DNA from: Pseudomonas sp. efr-133-TYG-5
Lineage (GTDB): Bacteria; Pseudomonadota; Gammaproteobacteria; Pseudomonadales; Pseudomonadaceae
Assembly: GCF_030209175.1 (NCBI RefSeq)
Contig: NZ_JARVSM010000001.1
Span: 2,170,001-2,234,000, forward strand
DNA: 64,000 nt
Direction: 5' to 3'
Part shown: piece by piece, positions 47,495-56,388 of the stretch
Layout: each line of letters starts with the position of its first letter
Numbering within the stretch: the stretch's first letter is position 1
Notes under the pieces: model-generated
The model's input: only the letters and a program-made list of their open reading frames with translations
The model's database searches: none
Told to the model about the DNA's origin: nothing
Translations under genes and position numbers: made by a program

Positions 47495-48646
47495 ATGACG
47501 GCCCACGCCGACCTTTCGCCGACCCTTCAACTCGCCATCGACCTGATCCGCCGTCCGTCGGTGACGCCGGTCGACGCCGATTGCCAGAAGCAGATGATGC
47601 AGCGCCTGGGCGATGCCGGTTTCACCCTCGAGCCGATGCGCATCGAAGATGTGGATAACTTTTGGGCCACCCACGGTAGCCACGACGGTCCGGTGCTGTG
47701 CTTCGCCGGCCACACCGACGTGGTGCCGACCGGCCCGGTGACCGCATGGCAGATCGACCCGTTCAACGCCGTGATCGACGAGCACGGCATGCTCTGCGGC
47801 CGTGGCGCTGCGGACATGAAGGGCAGCCTGGCGTCGATGACCGTGGCCGCCGAACGCTTCGTCGCCGACTACCCGAACCACAAGGGCAAGGTCGCGTTCC
47901 TCATCACCAGCGACGAAGAAGGCCCGGCGCACCACGGCACCAAGGCAGTGGTCGAGCGCCTGGCAGCGCGCAACGAGCGCCTGGACTGGTGCATCGTCGG
48001 CGAACCGTCGAGCACCACCCTGGTCGGTGACGTGGTGAAGAACGGCCGTCGCGGCTCGCTCGGCGCCAAACTGACGGTGCGCGGCGTGCAGGGCCACGTG
48101 GCCTATCCGCACCTGGCGAAGAACCCGATCCACCTCGCGGCCCCGGCCCTGGCCGAACTGGCCGCCGAGCACTGGGACCACGGCAACGATTTCTTCCCGC
48201 CGACCAGTTTCCAGATCTCCAACGTCAACTCCGGCACTGGCGCGACCAACGTGATCCCGGGCGACCTGGTGGCGTTGTTCAACTTCCGCTTCTCCACCGA
48301 ATCGACAGTCGAAGGCCTGCAGAAACGCGTGGCCGACATCCTCGACAAGCACGGCCTGGACTGGCACATCGACTGGGCGCTGTCCGGCCTGCCATTCCTC
48401 ACCGAGCCGGGCGCGCTGCTCGACGCGGTGTCGTCGAGCATCAAGGACATCACCGGCCGCGAGACCAAGGCGTCGACCAGCGGCGGCACCTCCGATGGTC
48501 GTTTCATCGCGACCATGGGCACCCAGGTGGTTGAGCTCGGCCCGGTCAACGCGACCATCCACCAGGTCAACGAACGCGTGCTGGCGGCCGATCTCGACGT
48601 GCTGACCGAGATCTACTACCAGACCCTGATCAAGTTGCTCGCCTGA
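47495..48646 (+). CDS. dapE: Succinyl-diaminopimelate desuccinylase
   Basis: DapE hydrolyses N-succinyl-LL-diaminopimelate to LL-diaminopimelate and succinate, a dinuclear zinc reaction. The 383-residue M20-family protein has the metal-site motifs [25 protein letters not shown] and [14 protein letters not shown], and [10 protein letters not shown] near the end. The ATG at 47495 follows CCGGAG and gives the standard N-terminus; upstream in-frame codons are REPIN sequence. It overlaps rlmA by one base. Confidence 0.96.
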   Translation: MTAHADLSPTLQLAIDLIRRPSVTPVDADCQKQMMQRLGDAGFTLEPMRIEDVDNFWATHGSHDGPVLCFAGHTDVVPTGPVTAWQIDPFNAVIDEHGMLCGRGAADMKGSLASMTVAAERFVADYPNHKGKVAFLITSDEEGPAHHGTKAVVERLAARNERLDWCIVGEPSSTTLVGDVVKNGRRGSLGAKLTVRGVQGHVAYPHLAKNPIHLAAPALAELAAEHWDHGNDFFPPTSFQISNVNSGTGATNVIPGDLVALFNFRFSTESTVEGLQKRVADILDKHGLDWHIDWALSGLPFLTEPGALLDAVSSSIKDITGRETKASTSGGTSDGRFIATMGTQVVELGPVNATIHQVNERVLAADLDVLTEIYYQTLIKLLA

Positions 48647-49455
48647 TGCTCGCGTGCCCGATCTGCAGTGAGCCGCTGAACGCGGTGGACAACGGTGTGG
48701 TGTGCCCGGCGGGCCACCGTTTCGACCGCGCGCGTCAGGGCTACCTGAACCTGTTGCCGGTGCAGCACAAGAACAGTCGCGACCCTGGCGACAACCAGGC
48801 GATGGTCGAGGCCCGCCGCGACTTCCTCAACGCCGGGCATTACGCGCCGGTGGCCAAGCGTCTGGCCGAGCTGGCGGCGGGTTATGCGCCGGCACGCTGG
48901 GTCGACATCGGCTGTGGCGAGGGTTACTACACCGCGCAGATCGCCGAGGCCCTGCCGGACGCCGATGGCTATGCGCTGGACATTTCGAAGGAAGCGGTCA
49001 AACGCGCCTGCAAGCGTAATCCGGCGATTAGCTGGTTGATTGCCAGCATGGCCCGCGTGCCCTTGGCGTCGGGCAGTTGCCAGTTCCTCGCCAGCGTCTT
49101 CAGTCCGCTGGACTGGGCAGAAGCCAAGCGCCTGCTCAGCGTCGGCGGCGGCCTGATGAAGGTCGGTCCGACCAGCGGTCACCTGATGGAATTGCGTGAA
49201 CGCCTGTACGACGAAGTGCGCGAGTACACCGACGACAAGCACCTGGCCCTGGTGCCGCAAGGCATGGCGCTGGCGCACAGCGAAACCCTGGAATTCACTC
49301 TGACGCTGGACAAGCCCGAGGATCGCGCCAACCTGCTGGCGATGACGCCCCACGGCTGGCGCGCCAGTGCCGAGCGTCGCGCGGCGGTGATCGAGCAGGC
49401 CGAGCCTTTCGTGACCACGGTGTCGATGCGCTACGATTATTTCGTTCTTCAATAA
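48646..49455 (+). CDS. rlmA: 23S rRNA (guanine(745)-N1)-methyltransferase RlmA
   Basis: RlmA methylates N1 of G745 in 23S rRNA. The 269-residue protein has an N-terminal zinc ribbon (CPICSEPL at 4-11, then VVCPAGHRFD near 19-28), a linker GYLNLLPVQHKNSRDPGDNQ, and an S-adenosylmethionine domain with WVDIGCGEGYYT (about 85-96). The start overlaps the dapE stop as TGATG, so translation is coupled. Confidence 0.93.
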   Translation: MLACPICSEPLNAVDNGVVCPAGHRFDRARQGYLNLLPVQHKNSRDPGDNQAMVEARRDFLNAGHYAPVAKRLAELAAGYAPARWVDIGCGEGYYTAQIAEALPDADGYALDISKEAVKRACKRNPAISWLIASMARVPLASGSCQFLASVFSPLDWAEAKRLLSVGGGLMKVGPTSGHLMELRERLYDEVREYTDDKHLALVPQGMALAHSETLEFTLTLDKPEDRANLLAMTPHGWRASAERRAAVIEQAEPFVTTVSMRYDYFVLQ

Positions 49456-49531
49456 CTTTTTGGCTGCGGGCGAGTGCCCGTGGCCGGCTAAATCCGCGAA
49501 TGGATTTTTCAGACCCGCAGTGAGGACATCC

Positions 49532-49909
49532 ATGCGCCAACCGGATATCGAGATTTACCTGAAAGACGCCGACGTCGACCACAAGGCGATTGCCGCCTGG
49601 CTCGGCGCCGCACTGGGCCCGTGCAGCGACTGGGTACAGAAAGGCCAGACCTACAAGTGCAAGGCCGGCAACATTCCGGTGACCTGGCTGCCGAAAGCCG
49701 TGGGCAAATGGAACAGCCTGTACCTGGAAAGCGACCAGACCCCCTGGGAAGACGACATCGCCTGCGCCCGCGCCGCATTCGCCGCGCTTAACGTCGAAGT
49801 GCGTTGCGCACCGGGCACGTGGGTCGAGGAAGAAGGCGAGGAAACGGCGGATCGCTGGATCCGCATCAGCGCCGATGGTGAAGAAGAGATCACCTGGAAA
49901 ACCGCCTGA
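49532..49909 (+). CDS. Small acidic protein of unknown function
   Basis: The 125-residue protein starts MRQPDIEIYLKDADVDHKAI and I do not recognise its family. It is soluble-looking and has four cysteines (in GPCSDW, YKCKAG, IACARA and VRCAPG). It is rich in Trp and in acidic residues, with a strongly acidic C-terminal third (VEEEGEETADRW, DGEEEITW). GTGAGGAC just before the ATG is a reasonable ribosome site. It follows rlmA by 76 bases on the same strand and may be cotranscribed. Codon use resembles the neighbours. Confidence 0.75.
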   Translation: MRQPDIEIYLKDADVDHKAIAAWLGAALGPCSDWVQKGQTYKCKAGNIPVTWLPKAVGKWNSLYLESDQTPWEDDIACARAAFAALNVEVRCAPGTWVEEEGEETADRWIRISADGEEEITWKTA

Positions 49910-49970
49910 GCCACCTGAACGCTCCACCGCCCCAGATGAACAAAGAGGGCGGCGAGGCGCTCGGTGTCCA

Positions 49971-51899
49971 TCAGTTCCAGTTGCCGACGGACTGATCAGC
50001 CTTGATGAATTCAAACCGGGCTGATTCGGTTGTCGTTCTGGGCAACGTCAGCTTGATGATCGGTACGACCTTGCCGGAATACTTGTAAAAATCCTGCTGA
50101 TTGAACCTGGCATCCGCCAAGCCATTGGCCGTATAAAAGAAAGCCTTGATAGGAATGCTCGTGTGGATGTCCTGTGCCCACGTGGCCAGTCGGATCTCAT
50201 TCCAGCCATTGAACCCCTCGGCTCCCAGCAACTTCATGGCCACAATCCCCTGATAAAACGCATCAGCAGCCAGTGCTCCCTGGCTGGGTCGGACGTTGAA
50301 ACCACACTGGCGCTGATACTTCCATCCGCTGGGCCCCTGGTTATAGTGGCTGAGCCAGCCCGCCGCCGTCGTAATACCCTGCTGCTCACAAGAGCGACTG
50401 ACGGTTGGATAATTGGACGACACCCCGCACCCCTGGTCTGCGCGGATGTCACTGCCGCCGTCCACGGGAAAAATGCAGAGAACCGGAATCTCTACCGTGC
50501 CTGCGGGACGCTGCTGTGCAGGGAAAAAGACGATGCCACTGGTATTCGGATAACTGGCTGGAAACGCCTTGAAGGCTGCGTCCTTACGCAGATAGAAAAA
50601 CGACACGCCACCGTTCTTCTGCGAGAGCGGGCTGGGATTCCAGGCACGATAGCCGGTACCGTTGATCGTCGCGCGCAATATCACCCCCGAGCACAATGCC
50701 GCCGGCAGCGAAGCACTGCCGCAATTTTGTCGTGTATCGGCATATTGTGCATTCAGCTCATCAGCCACCCGTTGACCGTCTCCGACAGGCGCCCCACCTG
50801 TAACGCGGATAGCCAGCGCTGGCGACGTAATCAAATTACCTGACCCACCGACCTTGTAGGTGTACGTCAGGCTGACCGCGCGCCCCTTGTTCTCGGTGAT
50901 CCAGGCCTTGGGCAGCTTGAACGTCTGAGTGCCTACGGTGGACACGGTCTGAATGGGCGTGTCACGCAGCGCCACCCCTGTCAGGCGCACGCCGACGGTG
51001 TCATTGCGCGCCAGGCTCGGGTAACTGACCTGCACGGTGGCTTCCGCGCCCAGCGTGTCGGCGTTCAACTCACCGGCCGGCGCCTCGACGACCTTGAACA
51101 CATTTTGCCCCTGGGCACTCACCACTCGGATGCTCAAGGGATCCGAAGTGATCAGGCCTCCAGCCCCACCGTACTTGTAGGTGTACGTCAGGCTGACCGT
51201 GCGCCCCTTGTTCTCGGTGATCCAGGCCTTGGGCAGCTTGAACGTCTGCACGCCCACGCTGGACACGGTCTGAATGGGCGTGTCACGCAACGCCACCCCC
51301 GTCAGGCGCACGCCGACGGTGTCCTTGCGCGCCAGTCTCGGGTAACTGACCTGCACGGTGGCGTCGGCACCCAGCGTGTCGGCGTTCAACTCGCCGGCCG
51401 GCGCCTCAAGCACCTTGAACACAATCTGCTCTTCCGGGTTTTCCGGGCCGTGCGTTACATCGATGACAAGTGGTGGTCGGTGAATGAATTGCTGGTTAGG
51501 GCCGTCGACCGCATAGCCGAGGATAAAATTGCCGCCGATGCGATCAGCCACCCAGGCCTTCGGAAACGAGAACGTCAGTATTCCCGGCGTGGCGACCTTC
51601 TGAATCGGTGTGTCGTACTCTTTCGAGCCGACCACCACATACGTCAGGACCTGGTCACCAGGCGCCATGCTCGGATAACTCACCTGCGCGTGGGCCTCGG
51701 CGCCGAATGCATCCAGATTCAGTACGCGCTGCGGAGCTTCAACCAAGTTGAATAATGCCGGCGGTGCGGCCGCGACGCCTTGGGCATCTGCCTGCGGCGG
51801 CGTGGCCAAGGCACGGCTGGCAGGCTGGTCTGGAGGGGAAGCCGGCGTCGTGCATCCGGCTAGAAACACCATCACAACAACTGCGAATGCTCTCGGCAT
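49971..51899 (-). CDS. Lipoprotein with three tandem repeats and a halovibrin (HvnA)-like C-terminal domain
   Basis: The 642-residue precursor starts with a short lipoprotein signal (VFLAGC, lipid Cys16, then Thr, which predicts the outer membrane) and a Pro/Ala linker. Three repeats of about 100 residues follow (48-148, 160-259, 267-367), each containing VSYP, DTPIQ and (L/F)PKAW; they look like beta-sandwich modules. Repeats 2 and 3 are nearly identical. The C-terminal domain (about 372-635) has six cysteines (393, 403, 475, 491, 504, 532) and the segments WNPSPLS, GGVSFFYLRKDAAF and NEIRLATW. I associate these, from memory, with proteins annotated as halovibrin HvnA in Pseudomonas; Vibrio halovibrin was described as a secreted NAD-consuming toxin. 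That link is tentative. Confidence 0.65.
   Translation of the reverse strand: MPRAFAVVVMVFLAGCTTPASPPDQPASRALATPPQADAQGVAAAPPALFNLVEAPQRVLNLDAFGAEAHAQVSYPSMAPGDQVLTYVVVGSKEYDTPIQKVATPGILTFSFPKAWVADRIGGNFILGYAVDGPNQQFIHRPPLVIDVTHGPENPEEQIVFKVLEAPAGELNADTLGADATVQVSYPRLARKDTVGVRLTGVALRDTPIQTVSSVGVQTFKLPKAWITENKGRTVSLTYTYKYGGAGGLITSDPLSIRVVSAQGQNVFKVVEAPAGELNADTLGAEATVQVSYPSLARNDTVGVRLTGVALRDTPIQTVSTVGTQTFKLPKAWITENKGRAVSLTYTYKVGGSGNLITSPALAIRVTGGAPVGDGQRVADELNAQYADTRQNCGSASLPAALCSGVILRATINGTGYRAWNPSPLSQKNGGVSFFYLRKDAAFKAFPASYPNTSGIVFFPAQQRPAGTVEIPVLCIFPVDGGSDIRADQGCGVSSNYPTVSRSCEQQGITTAAGWLSHYNQGPSGWKYQRQCGFNVRPSQGALAADAFYQGIVAMKLLGAEGFNGWNEIRLATWAQDIHTSIPIKAFFYTANGLADARFNQQDFYKYSGKVVPIIKLTLPRTTTESARFEFIKADQSVGNWN
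50854..51422 (-). repeat. Near-identical 248-base direct repeat inside the HvnA-like gene
   Basis: Bases 50854-51101 and 51175-51422 match with about 17 differences by eye, in register at a 321-base (107-codon) period. They encode repeat modules 3 and 2. The match includes synonymous positions, so the duplication is recent or homogenised by gene conversion. Module 1 (about 51456-51758) is related but much more diverged. Confidence 0.9.
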
Positions 51900-52022
51900 A
51901 ACCGTGCCCTCTGCGATGAACGCGCCGCGTTTTCGCAGAAACTAGATCCGGGCTAAACATCCGTCTACTGTCAGAACTGACAGGTGTTCATTCATCCAGC
52001 GCCTGATCAGGCGCCGAAAAAA

Positions 52023-52096
52023 AGATCGCAGCCTGCGCCAGCTCCCACAGTTTGCAATGCATTTGCCCTGTAGAAGCTGGCGTAGGCTGCGATCTT
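52023..52096. repeat. GATCGCAGCC-type inverted repeat
   Basis: AGATCGCAGCCTGCGCCAGC (from 52023) and its inverted copy AGCTGGCGTAGGCTGCGATC (52075-52094) lie between the starts of the HvnA-like gene and the end of the cold-shock gene. This repeat family, common in the P. fluorescens group, differs from the GGGAGCGAGC REPINs. It begins 13 bases beyond the csp stop and could end that message. Confidence 0.75.
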
Positions 52097-52109
52097 CTGA
52101 TCCTGAACG

Positions 52110-52319
52110 TTACAGGCCGACCACGTCTTCAGCCTGCAAACCCTTTTCCCCCGTCACCACCGCGTATTCGACTTGCTGGCCTTCGGTCAGCGAGCGATGC
52201 CCTTCACCGCGGATCGCGCGGTAGTGCACGAACACGTCCACGCCGTCTTCGCGCTGGATGAAGCCGTAGCCTTTGGCGTCGTTGAACCACTTCACATTGC
52301 CGGTTTCACGTGTTGCCAT
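52110..52319 (-). CDS. Cold-shock protein, CspA family
   Basis: The 69-residue OB-fold protein binds single-stranded RNA/DNA. It has [16 protein letters not shown] with the RNP1 motif KGYGFI and VFVHYRAI as RNP2, where Tyr replaces the commoner Phe. The start at 52319 follows GGAG nine bases upstream; the frame's ATG at 52334 is unlikely. The 237 bases up to plsB hold a long AT-richer leader, as is usual for csp genes. Which paralogue this is cannot be told. Confidence 0.93.
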   Translation of the reverse strand: MATRETGNVKWFNDAKGYGFIQREDGVDVFVHYRAIRGEGHRSLTEGQQVEYAVVTGEKGLQAEDVVGL

Positions 52320-52556
52320 CTGTTCATACTCCATTTTTATTATTGAACAGGCTTTTCGCAGGAAAGCCTTTGCGGAACGTCAGCCTGCGTCCGACGTCCA
52401 TAAAAGGGCCCCGGCGACAGACCGCCGAGTATATGACAGGCGCAAAAACTCTCAACAGGAGTTTACTTCGCCGCTTTTTTGCCGATTTTCAGTGAATACG
52501 GCAAACTGTCGACCGCCCGAGCAAACGCTCGGTTTATCCACTCACGCAGAAGCCGT
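52320..52556. promoter_or_regulatory. Divergent csp / plsB intergenic region
   Basis: These 237 bases separate the divergent csp and plsB starts. The csp side is AT-rich (TTTTTATTATTG near 52333) and should encode a long 5' leader. On the plsB side, an alternative in-frame plsB start occurs at 52479, but family alignment favours 52557. No clear promoter box was found. Confidence 0.35.
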
Positions 52557-55061
52557 ATGACCCGTTCCCCGTTCCGCCGTCTTGTGTTTGGCACCTTGCG
52601 CCGATTGTTGTACCTCTGGGTTCGCTCGGAGACGATCAACCAGTCGTCGTTCACCCTCAACCTCGACCGCAGTCGCCCGGTGTTCTACGTCCTGCAAAAC
52701 CCTTCGCTCACCGACCTGGCGGTGGTCGATACCGAGTGCACCAAGGCCGGCCTGCCGCGCCCGGTGCTGCCGGTATCGGTGGGATCGCTGATCGAACCGG
52801 CGGCGTTCTTCTACCTGACCCCGGACCCGGACTGGCTCGGCCGCCAGGACAAGCGCGGTGCGCCACCGACCCTGACCCGCCTGGTCAGCGCCCTGACGCA
52901 GAACGCCGCCGAAGACGCACAGATCATCCCGGTCAGCGTGTTCTGGGGGCAGTCGCCGGACAGCGAAAACAGTCCGTGGAAGCTGCTGTTCGCCGACAGC
53001 TGGGCCGTCACCGGACGCCTGCGCCGGTTGCTGAGCATCATCGTGCTGGGGCGCAAGACCCGCGTGCAATTCTCCGCACCGATCCACCTGCGTGAACTGA
53101 TCGAGCACAACAAGGGCCACGAACGCACCGTGCGCATGGCCCAGCGCATCCTGCGCGTGCACTTCCGCAACCTGAAAGCGGCCGTGATCGGCCCGGACAT
53201 TTCCCACCGGCGCAACCTGGTCAAGGGCCTGCTCAACCAACCGCTGGTCAAACAGGCCATCCTCGAGGAAGCCGAGCGCGAGAACATCTCCCCGGAAAAG
53301 GCCAAGGCCCAGGCCCTGCGCTACGGCAACGAGATCGCCTCGGACTACACCTACACCGCGATCCGTTTCCTCGAAGTGGTGCTGAGCTGGTTCTGGAACA
53401 AGATCTACGACGGCATCAAGGTCAACCACATCGAAGGCGTGCAAAAGGTCGCCCAGGGGCACGAAGTGATCTACGTGCCATGCCACCGCAGCCACATCGA
53501 TTACCTGCTGCTCTCCTACCTGCTGTTTCGCAACGGCCTGACCCCTCCGCACATCGCCGCCGGGATCAACCTGAACATGCCGGTGATCGGCAGCCTGCTG
53601 CGCCGTGGCGGCGCTTTCTTCATGCGCCGCACCTTCAAGGGCAACCCGCTGTACACCTCGGTGTTCAACGAATACCTGCACACCCTGTTCACCAAAGGCT
53701 TCCCGGTCGAGTACTTCGTCGAGGGCGGCCGCTCGCGTACCGGGCGCATGCTGCAGCCGAAAACCGGCATGCTGGCGATCACGCTGCGCAGCTTCCTGCG
53801 TTCGTCGCGCATGCCGATCGTGTTCGTGCCGGTGTACATCGGCTATGAACGCGTGCTGGAAGGCCGCACCTACCTCGGTGAGCTGCGCGGCGCGAGCAAA
53901 AAGAAAGAGTCGATCTTCGACATCTTCAAAGTCATCGGCGCGCTCAAGCAGCGCTTCGGTCAGGTCGCGGTGAACTTCGGCGAGCCGATCAAGCTGGCGG
54001 AATTCCTCGACAGCGAACAGCCGGACTGGCGCCAGCAGGACCTCGGCCCGCAGTTCAAGCCGGCCTGGCTCAACGAAACCACCAACCGCCTCGGCGACAA
54101 AGTCGCGCAGCACCTGAACGAGGCCGCGGCGATCAACCCGGTCAACCTGGTGGCGCTGGCGCTGCTGTCGACCACCCGCCTGGCACTGGATGACCGCGCC
54201 ATGGCGCGGGTGCTGGACCTGTACCTGGCGCTGCTGCGCAAAGTCCCGTACTCGCCGCACACCACCTTGCCGCAGGGCGATGGCCGCGCGCTGATCGAGC
54301 ACGTGAAGGACATGGATCTGCTGTCCGAGCAGAACGACGCGCTGGGCAAGATTCTCTATCTGGACGAGCAGAACGCCGTCCTGATGACCTACTACCGCAA
54401 CAACGTGCTGCACATCTTCGCTCTGCCGGCGCTGCTGGCGAGCTTCTTCCAGAGCACCTCGCGCATGAGTCGCGAACAGATCCTGCGCTACACCCGTGCG
54501 CTGTATCCGTACCTGCAGGCAGAGCTGTTCATCCGCTGGCGCCTGGACGAACTCGACGCGGTGATCGACCAGTGGCTGGAGGCGTTCGTCGAGCAAGGCC
54601 TGCTGCGCTTCGAAAAGGACGTGTACCTGCGCCCGGCGCCGAGTTCGCGGCATTTCGTCCTGCTGACCCTGCTGTCGAAGAGCATCGCGCAGACCCTGCA
54701 GCGTTTCTACATGACCGTCTCGCTGCTGCTCAACGCCGGGCAGAACAGCATCAGCGCCGAAGAACTGGAAGACCTGTGCACGGTCATGGCCCAGCGCCTG
54801 TCGATCCTGCATGGCCTCAATGCCCCGGAGTTCTTCGACAAGAGCCTGTTCCGCCACTTCATCCAGACCCTGCTCGATCTCGACGTGCTGCGCCGTGACG
54901 AGGCCGGCAAGCTGAGCTATCACGAACTGCTCGGCGAACTGGCCGAAGGTGCAGCCAAGCGCGTGTTGCCGGCCGAAATTCGCCTGTCGATCCGTCAGGT
55001 GGCGCTGCATCGCAGTGAAGATGCGGCCGAGCAGGTCACCGCGCCCGCGCCAAGCGAATAA
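52557..55061 (+). CDS. plsB: Glycerol-3-phosphate 1-O-acyltransferase
   Basis: PlsB acylates glycerol 3-phosphate at position 1, the first step of phospholipid synthesis at the inner membrane. The 834-residue protein contains the acyltransferase boxes [15 protein letters not shown] (His and Asp catalytic pair), [12 protein letters not shown] and [16 protein letters not shown], followed by [13 protein letters not shown]. Length fits the PlsB family (about 810-840). The ATG at 52557 ([12 protein letters not shown]) is preferred over 52479. Confidence 0.95.
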   Translation: MTRSPFRRLVFGTLRRLLYLWVRSETINQSSFTLNLDRSRPVFYVLQNPSLTDLAVVDTECTKAGLPRPVLPVSVGSLIEPAAFFYLTPDPDWLGRQDKRGAPPTLTRLVSALTQNAAEDAQIIPVSVFWGQSPDSENSPWKLLFADSWAVTGRLRRLLSIIVLGRKTRVQFSAPIHLRELIEHNKGHERTVRMAQRILRVHFRNLKAAVIGPDISHRRNLVKGLLNQPLVKQAILEEAERENISPEKAKAQALRYGNEIASDYTYTAIRFLEVVLSWFWNKIYDGIKVNHIEGVQKVAQGHEVIYVPCHRSHIDYLLLSYLLFRNGLTPPHIAAGINLNMPVIGSLLRRGGAFFMRRTFKGNPLYTSVFNEYLHTLFTKGFPVEYFVEGGRSRTGRMLQPKTGMLAITLRSFLRSSRMPIVFVPVYIGYERVLEGRTYLGELRGASKKKESIFDIFKVIGALKQRFGQVAVNFGEPIKLAEFLDSEQPDWRQQDLGPQFKPAWLNETTNRLGDKVAQHLNEAAAINPVNLVALALLSTTRLALDDRAMARVLDLYLALLRKVPYSPHTTLPQGDGRALIEHVKDMDLLSEQNDALGKILYLDEQNAVLMTYYRNNVLHIFALPALLASFFQSTSRMSREQILRYTRALYPYLQAELFIRWRLDELDAVIDQWLEAFVEQGLLRFEKDVYLRPAPSSRHFVLLTLLSKSIAQTLQRFYMTVSLLLNAGQNSISAEELEDLCTVMAQRLSILHGLNAPEFFDKSLFRHFIQTLLDLDVLRRDEAGKLSYHELLGELAEGAAKRVLPAEIRLSIRQVALHRSEDAAEQVTAPAPSE

Positions 55062-55112
55062 ATGCCTACAGGCGCCAGGCTGTGTCTGGCGCCGTCGATA
55101 CGGAGACTTGCG

Positions 55113-55511
55113 ATGAAAAAACTCACCCTTCTGGCTGCAGCCACGCTGCTGAGCGCCTGCCAATCGACTTCACCGAGCGGCCAGGCGAGCCTCGACGGCG
55201 AAGTGTTCTACCTGCAACGCATCGCCCTGCCACCGAGCGCGACCCTGAGCGTGAGCCTGCAGGACGTGTCCCTGGCCGATGCGCCAGCGGTCGTGCTCGA
55301 TGAACAAAAAGGCCCGGTCAAAGGCCAGGTGCCGTTGCCGTTCCACTTGCGCTACGATCCGGCCCAGGTCAAACCGGGCCACCGTTACTCGGTCAGCGCG
55401 CGCATCGAAGTCAACGGCGAGCTGCTGTTCATCACCACCGAACATCATGCCGTGCAACTCGATGGCAAGGATCCGCAGCCGCTGAAGATCCGCGTCGACG
55501 CCGCCCGCTAA
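55113..55511 (+). CDS. YbaY-family lipoprotein
   Basis: The 132-residue precursor has a clear lipoprotein signal (MKKLTLLAAATLLSAC, lipid Cys16) followed by one beta-rich domain with VFYLQRIALPPSATLSVSLQDVS cut near residue 28-50 and LRYDPAQVKPGHRYSVSARI. This is the YbaY/YscW-like fold annotated as a lipoprotein or pilotin-related domain; the role here is unknown. It lies 51 bases after plsB and overlaps the upstream frame of the DUF4197 gene. Confidence 0.85.
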   Translation: MKKLTLLAAATLLSACQSTSPSGQASLDGEVFYLQRIALPPSATLSVSLQDVSLADAPAVVLDEQKGPVKGQVPLPFHLRYDPAQVKPGHRYSVSARIEVNGELLFITTEHHAVQLDGKDPQPLKIRVDAAR

Positions 55512-55537
55512 TGCTCTTTTTCAACAAGGAAGCTGCC

Positions 55538-56227
55538 ATGCTCCGCCCTACCCTTCGCTTCGCCGGCCTGTGCGCAGGCCTGATGATTTCCGCCAGCGCC
55601 CTGGCCCTGTCCCTCAGCGACCTGTCGCAACAGGACGCTACTGGCGGCCTCAAGGACGCCCTGACCCAGGGTGCACAACTGGCAGTCAAGCAACTCGGTA
55701 CCCCGGGCGGTTTCAGTAACAACCCCGAGGTGAAGATCGAACTGCCGGGCAAACTCGGCAAAGTCGCCGGCAAGATGAAAGCCTTCGGCATGGGCGCCCA
55801 GGTCGATGAACTGGAAACCGCCATGAACAAGGCCGCGGAAAGCGCCGTGACCCAGGCCCAGCCGATCCTCGTCGACGCCGTGAAGAAAATGAGCGTGGCC
55901 GACGCCAAGGGTATCCTCAGCGGCGGCAGCGATTCGGCCACCCAGTACCTGGACAAGTCCAGCCGCGAGCAGATCCGCGCCAAGTTCCTGCCGATCGTCA
56001 AGCAAGCCACCGATAAAGTCGGCGTGGCGCAGAAATACAACAGCTTCGCCGGCCAGGCGGCGACCCTCGGCGTGGTCGATGCCAAGAGCGCCAACATCGA
56101 AAGCTACGTGACCGAACAGGCACTCAACGGCCTGTTCGAGATGATCGGCAAACAGGAAGAAACCCTGCGCAAGAACCCGGCCGCTGCGGCGACCAGTCTG
56201 GCGAAGAAAGTGTTCGGCACGCTGTAA
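55538..56227 (+). CDS. DUF4197 family exported protein
   Basis: The 229-residue product has a Sec signal peptide (MLRPTLRFAGLCAGLMISASALA, cleavage near 23) and an all-helical, alanine-rich mature part with LSDLSQQDATGGLKDALTQG, characteristic of DUF4197. Function is unknown; the protein should be periplasmic. The ATG at 55538 follows AAGGAAGC; an earlier in-frame ATG (55511) would break the signal peptide. A strong terminator ends the plsB-side genes after it. Confidence 0.88.
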   Translation: MLRPTLRFAGLCAGLMISASALALSLSDLSQQDATGGLKDALTQGAQLAVKQLGTPGGFSNNPEVKIELPGKLGKVAGKMKAFGMGAQVDELETAMNKAAESAVTQAQPILVDAVKKMSVADAKGILSGGSDSATQYLDKSSREQIRAKFLPIVKQATDKVGVAQKYNSFAGQAATLGVVDAKSANIESYVTEQALNGLFEMIGKQEETLRKNPAAAATSLAKKVFGTL

Positions 56228-56243
56228 CGGCCGCACCAGGAAA

Positions 56244-56279
56244 AGCCCGCTGCACCTCACAGGTCCAGCGGGCTTTTTT
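56244..56279 (+). terminator. Intrinsic terminator after the DUF4197 gene
   Basis: AGCCCGCTG (56244-56252) pairs with CAGCGGGCT (56266-56274) around a 13-base loop and is followed by TTTTTT. It begins 17 bases after the stop codon. Confidence 0.88.
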
Positions 56280-56307
56280 GTGGCAGGCGGCTTGGATGGT
56301 CGCTCCG

Positions 56308-56334
56308 CCCTCGCCCTCTCCCAGAGGGCGAGGG
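56308..56334. repeat. CCCTCGCCCTCT palindrome between convergent genes
   Basis: CCCTCGCCCTCT (56308-56319) and its perfect reverse complement (56323-56334) are separated by CCC. This 12-base stem lies between the plus-strand terminator and the end of the minus-strand RND gene, 55 bases from its stop. It belongs to a type of intergenic palindrome common in Pseudomonas and may help end the RND message. Confidence 0.65.
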
Positions 56335-56388
56335 GCAAGAACGCCGCGCAAGCCAGGCCAGGCTACCCGACCCCAAGGCCGCGCAGGA

